From Pseudomonadota bacterium (GTDB taxonomy: Bacteria; Pseudomonadota; Gammaproteobacteria; Burkholderiales; Burkholderiaceae_B), in the NCBI GenBank assembly GCA_023387815.1, contig JAEWHK010000034.1, positions 1 to 44,080 on the forward strand: a stretch of DNA of 44,080 nt, in the 5' to 3' direction. Below are positions 38,405-44,080 of this stretch, piece after piece (positions within the stretch are counted from its first letter, which is position 1; every line of letters starts with the position of its first letter). The notes beneath the pieces are model-generated. The model saw nothing but the letters and a program-made list of their open reading frames with translations. It did no database searches and had not been told where the DNA came from. The position numbers and the translations under genes are program-made.

Positions 38405-41028
38405 GCCTGCTGCTCCCAGAACCGGGAAGACTGCTTGCGTAACGGATAGAGCTTGGCGTATTTCAGGAAGGCACCTTGCGTATGTGAACGGTCATCCAGC
38501 CAGGTTTCCGATACGTCTGCTGTGCATAGGTTGGCCCTGCGCATATCGGCGCCACGCATATCCGCCTGTTGAAAATTGCTGCCTGTGAGGTCTGCAGAGC
38601 TAAACGAAGCCAGCCGCAGATCGCATCTTCTGAATATTGAGCCAGTGGCATTGCAGACGCTGAAATTTGCCGCCTGCAGTGAGGCTTCGCTGAAATCACA
38701 ATGTCGAATGCTTGCTGCGGAGAAGTCAACCTGATCCAGGGCCGAGCGATTGAACGAACTGTTTTTCATGTCCGCGCTCCTGAAACTGCAGGTACTGATT
38801 TGCACCTTGTAAGTGAACGATGCACCTTCCATGCGTGCGCTGATAAAGCTGATGTTTTGCAGGCTGCTGGCCACAAATGTGATACTGATCAGCGATGCTC
38901 TCTCAAAGGTAACGTTTTCAAGTGTGTTGATCTGGAAAGCGACCTGGGAGAACCGGGCCTGAGCAAAACTCGTACTGCTAAAGCGGCATTCCGTAAAGAT
39001 GGTTTTTATGACATTTGCGTTTTCAAAGCGGCAGGCGCTGAATTCAGCTTCCGTTGTCTGTACCACGTTCTGCCAATCGCTTTCGCGCAGATCGCAATGC
39101 GAGAAGATGGTTTTCTGCATGATGACCGCTTGCAGTCGGGCGCCGGCCAGGCTCGCGCGCATCAGGGTCGTTGCCCCCAGACTGCTTTCCCGAAATACGG
39201 CTGCTCGAAAGGACGTGTCCTCAATGACGGAGCGCACCAGCAGCGTTTTTACAAACGTGCAGCGGTCCAGCGTCGATCCGCGCAGATTGGCATCTGACAG
39301 ATCGCTTCCCGAGAAATCGGCGCCCTGCAGATCAAGGCCGGACAGGTCGGCCCCCGAAAGATCCAGATTGCACAAATCCTGGTCGTTCCCATACCTCGTC
39401 ACCACGATGTCGCGCTTCTGCTCGGCAATATGTTTGCCGACGGCAATACCCTGCGGCAGCAGGTGCGCCGAGTACAGATTGATTTTTCTCATCTGCTGTC
39501 GGGCGAGGTCGCGCTGCCCGCTATCGGATGCTTTTTCCTCGATCTGTGTCTGCAAGGATTCGAGTTTTGCCATTGCGTCTTTCATATCGTCAATCGCACT
39601 GGTGGGAGTCTCTCCATCAACAATGCGACGCAGCTTTTCCGAAAGCGCGGGATCCATTGACTGCGCATCAGGTTGATCTTCCAGCTGTTTTCTGATTCTG
39701 ATTTTCTCTTCTTCTGCCTGTTGCGTTGCCGCGCCTTTTTGTTGCAGCATTCTTTCGTGCAGTTCAGGCAGATATTCTGCGCTGATGGGGAAGTCCGGAC
39801 CCATCAGTTCAGGCATGACAGTCGACATATCAACGCCCGTTCCCCTGAGTTTGTCGCGGGTCTCTTCCCGCTCTCGCTGCTCGCGGCGACCCGCATTCGC
39901 CAGCAGAACGCCGGTGTTGACCGCTCGGGTATCCAGCCAGTCCCCCATGATGGAACGCGGAACCAGGTCACGGTCACGTAGTGCATAGAGCGCACCTTTT
40001 TCCATATCGCTGCGCAAGTCGAATATCTCTTCGTAATACGAAGGATCGCGCGGCTGTCCTGGCAACTCCATGGCAGCCATAATGGCGCTGACATCTTCGG
40101 CGTACGTTTCGGCCACGCCAATGGAGCCGTGATACATCATGATGGCATGCCGAATGCCAGGTAGCAGCCATAGTGTTGTCGCTTTCAGTCCGACTTCCAG
40201 AAAATCCTCGGTTCCGCCCGCATTCCGCTGCCGAACAAAACAGCGAGGTACCCAGTCGGGGATGCGACCGCTCCAGCAGGCCTGTTCGGGATGCATATTC
40301 CAGACAGAAAAAGGAGCGCCGGGCGGCAGGTTGTCGCGCTTGCTCCAGCGTTGATCCGGCTCGGCAGCGCTGAAAAGCCGGGTGTCCATGTCCGGGAAAA
40401 AGCCGGTAATATCGGTTTTCATCCAGGTATCACTGAAACTGCCCACATGTTGATAGCGTCGGGGTCGGTTGATCATGACGGGGCCCATACCCGCCGGCGC
40501 GGGCTGCTGGCCGACCGCTCCGATACGCGCTGTGGGTGATTCAATATTGGGCAGGCACGTGGCCCAGACGCCGTTGATCCATTCGCGCCCGATTCCCTTG
40601 CCCTCGGGATTTTCCTCGAAACCCTGCCCGCCGAATGCATTGGCCCAGGTCACCGGCATGGAATCAAACGGCTGCGGCGCGGTGATCCGATTGTCCAGCC
40701 AGTAGCGGTCTCCGAATACCAGAAGGTTTTTCTCAAGATCACCAACCTGTACGCGTACAGCGCACTGGGTTTTATCCTGTTGATGATTCGTGTACGCAGA
40801 ACCGCTTACCAGAAATTCAGCCCGTGTTTTGGGCAGCACCAGGTCCAGTATTCCCTGACAATCCATTTCTGGCAGAAGATGACTTGTGATTTCGGCTTCG
40901 GGTACCAGCCTGGGTGTTGTTCCATTGAAGTCGACCAGTGTGTAAACAAGTACGCCCAGGCGGCTTTGCTGCAGATATCCATAGGGTCGGGTAAGCACGC
41001 CGACGCGTAATGGTTTTACTGTTCTCAT
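38401..41028 (-). CDS. DUF2169 / pentapeptide-repeat fusion protein (T6SS-associated)
   Basis: This 875-residue protein has an N-terminal DUF2169 domain (about residues 1-300, with GLKATTLWLLPGIRHAIMMY and WANAFGGQGFEENP). A charged helical linker follows (about 380-530, with QQKGAATQQAEEEKIRIRK), then a long pentapeptide-repeat domain (about 555-860, LDLSGADLSGLDLQGADFSG). DUF2169 proteins occur with T6SS effectors and may be adaptors. The start at 41028 directly follows the TAG of the DUF3540 gene, and its stop overlaps the next gene, so three genes form one coupled operon. No toxin domain is apparent. Confidence 0.9.
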   Translation of the reverse strand: MRTVKPLRVGVLTRPYGYLQQSRLGVLVYTLVDFNGTTPRLVPEAEITSHLLPEMDCQGILDLVLPKTRAEFLVSGSAYTNHQQDKTQCAVRVQVGDLEKNLLVFGDRYWLDNRITAPQPFDSMPVTWANAFGGQGFEENPEGKGIGREWINGVWATCLPNIESPTARIGAVGQQPAPAGMGPVMINRPRRYQHVGSFSDTWMKTDITGFFPDMDTRLFSAAEPDQRWSKRDNLPPGAPFSVWNMHPEQACWSGRIPDWVPRCFVRQRNAGGTEDFLEVGLKATTLWLLPGIRHAIMMYHGSIGVAETYAEDVSAIMAAMELPGQPRDPSYYEEIFDLRSDMEKGALYALRDRDLVPRSIMGDWLDTRAVNTGVLLANAGRREQREREETRDKLRGTGVDMSTVMPELMGPDFPISAEYLPELHERMLQQKGAATQQAEEEKIRIRKQLEDQPDAQSMDPALSEKLRRIVDGETPTSAIDDMKDAMAKLESLQTQIEEKASDSGQRDLARQQMRKINLYSAHLLPQGIAVGKHIAEQKRDIVVTRYGNDQDLCNLDLSGADLSGLDLQGADFSGSDLSDANLRGSTLDRCTFVKTLLVRSVIEDTSFRAAVFRESSLGATTLMRASLAGARLQAVIMQKTIFSHCDLRESDWQNVVQTTEAEFSACRFENANVIKTIFTECRFSSTSFAQARFSQVAFQINTLENVTFERASLISITFVASSLQNISFISARMEGASFTYKVQISTCSFRSADMKNSSFNRSALDQVDFSAASIRHCDFSEASLQAANFSVCNATGSIFRRCDLRLASFSSADLTGSNFQQADMRGADMRRANLCTADVSETWLDDRSHTQGAFLKYAKLYPLRKQSSRFWEQQA

Positions 41029-41679
41029 CTAGCTCATATGAATCTGATCACCATTGATTTTCATCACATCCCGGGCGGTCAGGGTTGTGTAGCCGCCGTG
41101 TACGCGAGTGAGCGTCTCGGCTTCATAATCGATGGAGCGGGCACGCACATGATCGACGTCTTTGATATGTCTGAAACACAGGCGGGCCACGGTGTTGATG
41201 CGATCTGCCATCAGACTGATCACATTTGAAAAGAAGGTGCTTCTGCCAACCGTGGCTTCCAGCGTTTCTCCTGCATATTGCATCTGTCGTACTGTCAGCG
41301 AGGCATTATCGTGGGTCTGTTCCAGTCGGGGAGCGCGGAGTTCCACGCTGGTGTCGCTGCCGATATGGGTGCCTGCGGCCGACTGCATTGAGATGCTGCC
41401 CGTACTGCTGCGGATGGCCAGGTCGCGATTCACATTCAGCGTGATCGCGGCGGCATCGGGTCGAGCAATAATGGCAATCAGATAAACGCGGGTGCGATCC
41501 GGACCACTAATGATGACTTCATCGCCAATTTGCGGTTCGATCAGACAACTCAGGGCCTGCGGACATGACCAGAGTGTGCCGTCGCAGTCAACGGTAACCA
41601 GATCAGCGTCAATTTTCGTGACCGTGCCGGCAAGCTGCACCGGGTCATAGCTGAGCCTGGGTTTTTGCATGGCGAGCAT
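41029..41679 (-). CDS. DUF3540-type protein (T6SS-associated)
   Basis: This 216-residue protein matches the DUF3540 pattern: an N-terminal beta-barrel-like part (VTKIDADLVTVDCDGTLWSC, QIGDEVIISGPDRTRVYLIA) and a C-terminal part with VISLMADRINTVARLCFRHI and YEAETLTRVHGGYTTLTARD. DUF3540 proteins sit in VgrG/DUF2169 islands and the N-terminal fold recalls VgrG gp5-like domains. I chose ATG 41679 because AGGAG lies seven bases upstream; an earlier in-frame ATG (41697) is inside that site. It is the first gene of the minus-strand T6SS operon, whose promoter probably lies in the minisatellite region. Confidence 0.85.
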   Translation of the reverse strand: MLAMQKPRLSYDPVQLAGTVTKIDADLVTVDCDGTLWSCPQALSCLIEPQIGDEVIISGPDRTRVYLIAIIARPDAAAITLNVNRDLAIRSSTGSISMQSAAGTHIGSDTSVELRAPRLEQTHDNASLTVRQMQYAGETLEATVGRSTFFSNVISLMADRINTVARLCFRHIKDVDHVRARSIDYEAETLTRVHGGYTTLTARDVMKINGDQIHMS

Positions 41680-41743
41680 GACGTCTCTCCTGAGCAATTG
41701 GGGAAAATGCCATTGTCCCTGTGAAATGCGACATGATTATGAC

Positions 41744-41885
41744 ATGACACACTGACATGACACACTGACATGACATCCTGGCATGACACCCAGATATGAA
41801 CCCCCGATATGCCACCTCGATATGCCCCGCCAATATGCCCCCCGATACGACCCCCCGACATGACCCCCCGAGATGGCTCACTGAC
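41744..41885. repeat. 13-bp minisatellite, about 11 units
   Basis: Eleven units of 13 bases (one of 12) follow the approximate consensus ATGACACCCCGAT, starting ATGACACACTGAC at 41744. The first units are nearly identical; the middle units drift to ATGCCCCGCCAAT, and the last ones become C-rich (ATGACCCCCCGAG). The period is not a multiple of three, so no protein repeat is maintained. The array sits between the divergent starts of the DUF3540 operon and the DUF1428 gene. Confidence 0.92.
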
Positions 41886-42013
41886 AAACAAAGGCTGTCG
41901 TAATCTGCCCCCCAGCCTGTCGTATCCGCCCATATCACAATTGTCAAATAACCGGCATACTCCACTGCATGAACGGCAGTACCTGCCGCTCACCTATTCC
42001 AAGGAGATATGCC

Positions 42014-42367
42014 ATGAACTATGTTGATGGATTTGTAGCTGCAGTACCCACCGCCAATCGTGAGGTATTTATCGAACATGCCTCCAAAGCCGCTGTCGTT
42101 CTGAAGAAACTCGGTGCGCTGTCTGTTGTTGAGTGCTGGGGAGATGAAGTGCCGGAAGGCAAGCTCACCTCGTTTCATATGGCGGTTCAGTGCAAGGCGG
42201 ATGAAACCGTGATCTTTTCCTGGATCACCTGGCCATCCAAAGAGGCACGCGATGAGGGTATGAAAAAAATGATGGACGAACCCAGCATGCAACCGGATGT
42301 GAATCCCATGCCGTTTGACGGCAAGCGCCTGATCTATGGCGGTTTTGTGCCCATAATCAACGTCTGA
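42014..42367 (+). CDS. DUF1428-family protein (YbaA-like)
   Basis: This 117-residue protein has the DUF1428 pattern: MNYVDGFVAAVPTANREVF, then VVECWGDEVPEGKLTSFHMA, then FSWITWPSKEARDEGMKKMM and a C-terminal PFDGKRLIYGGFVPI. It is a ferredoxin-like single-domain fold seen in stress-related and antibiotic-tolerance contexts; the biochemical role is unknown. AAGGAGAT seven bases before ATG 42014 decides the start; upstream in-frame sequence is not conserved. Confidence 0.92.
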   Translation: MNYVDGFVAAVPTANREVFIEHASKAAVVLKKLGALSVVECWGDEVPEGKLTSFHMAVQCKADETVIFSWITWPSKEARDEGMKKMMDEPSMQPDVNPMPFDGKRLIYGGFVPIINV

Positions 42368-42556
42368 TAACGGAAGCGGGCAGCAGCGCCGGCATGACGT
42401 GAATGCTTTTTCTGCTGCCAATGCCGGCCCATATGTGACACAGCGCCAGCCAATCTATAAAATACCAGATACCCTTTTCGCGTTCGTCGTTGTTGCGGGT
42501 CCTGTTTACGGGCAGGGCGGGCAACAGCGGCAGACCATCTGTCTGGATATTGCAAG

Positions 42557-42841
42557 ATGAAAAAAGTCTTATTTATGCTTGTTGGCGCTGGCGCGCTGCT
42601 CTCTGCCTGCGTAAAACCACCGGTAGCGGCGCCCCTGACTGAAGCCCAATTGCAGTCCATGAGCTGCAAGCAGATCGGTCGTGAAACCGACAAGCTCAAC
42701 CTGCGCGTCAATCAGTTGCGCGGCAACAGCGCAATTTTCGGCCCCGATGAGCGGGATACGCAGGCTGCCATTTCTGCTGCGGAATTCCGCTTGCAGCAAT
42801 TACGGACTCAGAGCGTCAAAAAGCTTTGCGTGTTCGGCTGA
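42557..42841 (+). CDS. Small lipoprotein, function unknown
   Basis: This 94-residue protein has a signal peptide with lipobox LSAC (Cys18). The mature part is a single predicted helical domain (about residues 27-85), rich in Gln, Leu and Arg, with Cys at about 36 and 91 that might pair. It is probably anchored in the outer membrane. The next gene, also a lipoprotein, starts 13 bases after the stop, so they are probably co-expressed. No family is recognised. Confidence 0.8.
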   Translation: MKKVLFMLVGAGALLSACVKPPVAAPLTEAQLQSMSCKQIGRETDKLNLRVNQLRGNSAIFGPDERDTQAAISAAEFRLQQLRTQSVKKLCVFG

Positions 42842-42854
42842 TAACAGGATAACC

Positions 42855-43082
42855 ATGATTTTCAAATCCACAGTAATCGTCTCCACTGCCTGCGCGCTTC
42901 TTTTACTGAGCGCATGCTCTACTGGTACCGATCATTCAAAAAATGCCGAGTGCGGCCGCATCAATTCGCGGGTCATGATGGCACCCGCACCTGGTGCTGA
43001 CGATAATTTTCTGACGCGCAACACTGCGGATCAGCGTGCCGATGCACAACGTGAGCGCGCGCGTCGTCTGGGATGTGACTGA
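42855..43082 (+). CDS. Small lipoprotein, function unknown
   Basis: This 75-residue protein has a signal peptide and lipobox LSAC (about residue 21). The mature part is polar with NAECGRINSRVMMAPAPGAD and a basic helical tail ending in RRLGCD. AGGA sits seven bases before ATG 42855, just after the preceding lipoprotein gene. It is convergent with rnhA, 12 bases apart. No family is recognised. Confidence 0.8.
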   Translation: MIFKSTVIVSTACALLLLSACSTGTDHSKNAECGRINSRVMMAPAPGADDNFLTRNTADQRADAQRERARRLGCD

Positions 43083-43094
43083 GTTTTACCGCGT

Positions 43095-43553
43095 TCAGCC
43101 GTGGGAAGCTTGCTTTCTGACCATGTCCACGCCCTGATTGGCGAGCTGGTCTGCGCGTTCATTGCCAGGGTCACCCGCGTGCCCCTTGACCCACTTCCAC
43201 TGCACGTCATGGCGTGACACTTCTTCGTTCAGAAGCAGCCACAAGTCGACATTTTTTACCGGCTTCTTGTCGGCCGTCTTCCAGTTGCGCGCCAGCCAGC
43301 CGCGCATCCATTCACAGATTCCCTTCTGAACATATTGCGAGTCCACATGCAGCGTGACATGACAACTGCGCTTTAGTGCACGCAGTCCTTCTATCACGGC
43401 CATCATTTCCATGCGATTGTTTGTGGTCAGTGGTTCGCCACCAAACAAGGTTTTTTCGTGAGGGCCCTGCTGCAGCAGCACGCCCCAGCCGCCGGGGCCG
43501 GGGTTGCCTTTACAGGCGCCGTCTGTCCAGATATTGACTTGTGGTTTATCCAT
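43095..43553 (-). CDS. rnhA: Ribonuclease HI
   Basis: This 152-residue nuclease degrades RNA in RNA-DNA hybrids. The active-site acidic residues are all seen: IWTDGACKGNPGPGGWG (Asp11), NNRMEMMAVIEGL (Glu about 48), HVDSQYV (Asp about 70) and GHAGDPGNERAD (the His and the final Asp). I chose ATG 43553, giving the standard MDKPQVNIWTDG start; the frame can extend upstream but would overlap the methyltransferase gene. The two genes overlap by eight bases, a widespread rnhA-methyltransferase pairing in betaproteobacteria. Confidence 0.96.
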   Translation of the reverse strand: MDKPQVNIWTDGACKGNPGPGGWGVLLQQGPHEKTLFGGEPLTTNNRMEMMAVIEGLRALKRSCHVTLHVDSQYVQKGICEWMRGWLARNWKTADKKPVKNVDLWLLLNEEVSRHDVQWKWVKGHAGDPGNERADQLANQGVDMVRKQASHG

Positions 43554-44080
43554 GTGGCTCTTTAAAAAGCTGACGTATTTCGCGACGTGAGATTGCTGCC
43601 TCGCCGCGGGCGAATTTTTTCTTCTTCTTGCCTTTCCAGGAAGGGCCAATCAGCGTCATTCCGTGGGTGCGCTTGACCGCCGCCAGCAAATAGACGGCTC
43701 CCGCCACAGGCCACCAGCGATCACCCGCGCGATTCATGAAATCCCAGCGATTCAGCCACTTCTCGGAATGGCAGGCGGGAGTGTAGCAGCCAAAGTAGCC
43801 GCGGTCTACCTCGAACGACAGCAGTTTCATCCAGTCTTTGAGCCGGGTGACCGATACCTGATGCGAGACAGGAACGGGCATCCAGCCTTTGCCCCATGGC
43901 ATGCGACTGCGCATTCCCCACAAGCTCCAGGGATTGAAGCCCGAGATGATGAGCCGGCCTTCGTGCACCAGAACCCGCTCCGCCTCACGCAGAACCAGGT
44001 GCGGATTGTCTGCACATTCCAGGATATGCGGCAGAATCAGCAGATCAATGGAATTGGAGGCTAGCGGCAGGGCATCCAGT
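43546..44080 (-). CDS. Class I SAM-dependent methyltransferase (partial, 5' end outside the window)
   Basis: About 178 C-terminal residues are present. The part at the window edge reads ALPLASNSIDLLILPHILEC and then EAERVLVHEGRLIISGFNPW, the later half of a Rossmann-like methyltransferase domain (the DxxP-type strand and the following helix and strand). The N-terminal SAM-binding motif is beyond the window. The C-terminal extension (about 100 residues, with VTRLKDWMKLLSFEVDRGYF and a Lys-rich segment) is typical of the group next to rnhA. The substrate is unknown. Confidence 0.88.
   Translation of the reverse strand, partial: LDALPLASNSIDLLILPHILECADNPHLVLREAERVLVHEGRLIISGFNPWSLWGMRSRMPWGKGWMPVPVSHQVSVTRLKDWMKLLSFEVDRGYFGCYTPACHSEKWLNRWDFMNRAGDRWWPVAGAVYLLAAVKRTHGMTLIGPSWKGKKKKKFARGEAAISRREIRQLFKEPHG

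Noticed and set aside
41550..41993. 147-codon minus-strand frame with Gly/Val/Ser-rich repeats
   Set aside because: Produced by the 13-base minisatellite, whose period is not a multiple of three; overlaps the DUF3540 gene in another frame.
10021..44080. CRISPR array search
   Set aside because: No set of regularly spaced identical repeats with unique spacers was seen; the only regular array is the 13-base minisatellite, which has no spacers.

Overview
The window reads as a chromosomal segment of a betaproteobacterium. The order rplM-rpsI-argC-(anchored coiled-coil protein)-erpA-anmK-tyrS, the glyA-nrdR-ribD-ribE run and the abundance of Bug/TctC-type binding proteins fit Burkholderiales, most likely Alcaligenaceae (Bordetella/Achromobacter/Advenella relatives). 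This placement is inference from gene order and protein resemblance; genus was not determined.

Layout. (1) 1-10020 is dense housekeeping DNA: ribosomal proteins L13 (partial) and S9, arginine biosynthesis (argC), Fe-S insertion (erpA), cell-wall recycling (anmK, minus strand), tyrS, a PEBP-family protein, glyA, the NrdR repressor and riboflavin biosynthesis (ribD, ribE). (2) 10155-10242 is tRNA-Ser(GGA). A collapsed prophage or integrative element follows it: an integrase C-terminus, a phage terminase-small-subunit-like gene broken by two small indels, and then AT-richer DNA with an Mrr-type nuclease and three membrane-associated proteins of unknown function, ending near a small basic protein and its terminator (15503). 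(3) 15960-25415 is a patchwork of small accessory genes: a predicted exported fumarase/argininosuccinate-lyase superfamily enzyme, a DUF433 antitoxin-like regulator, a GFA-fold protein, a T4 endonuclease V homologue, an MqsA-like HTH protein next to a nonsense-interrupted transglutaminase-like gene, several tiny genes, a DUF333 lipoprotein, a GNAT acetyltransferase, a hydratase/FAH-family enzyme, and SugE/Gdx behind a guanidine-II (mini-ykkC) riboswitch. (4) 25773-33432 is metabolic: an imine-reductase-like dehydrogenase divergent from an HxlR regulator, an alpha/beta hydrolase, and a probable hydroxy- or sugar-acid locus (Bug binding protein, IlvD/Edd dehydratase, LysR regulator, unusual lactate/malate-type dehydrogenase). 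(5) 34376-41679 is an auxiliary type VI secretion island: VgrG and a small putative tip protein on the plus strand face a DUF3540 / DUF2169-pentapeptide / pentapeptide operon on the minus strand. (6) 41744-42000 holds a 13-bp minisatellite. The window then closes with DUF1428, two small lipoproteins, rnhA and the end of a methyltransferase gene.

The best candidates for something new are the nuclease/membrane-protein group beside tRNA-Ser, the T6SS island in which pentapeptide proteins take the place of a recognisable toxin, the exported lyase-family enzyme, and the dehydrogenase with an expanded substrate loop in the dehydratase locus. None can be proved to be a new system from sequence alone.
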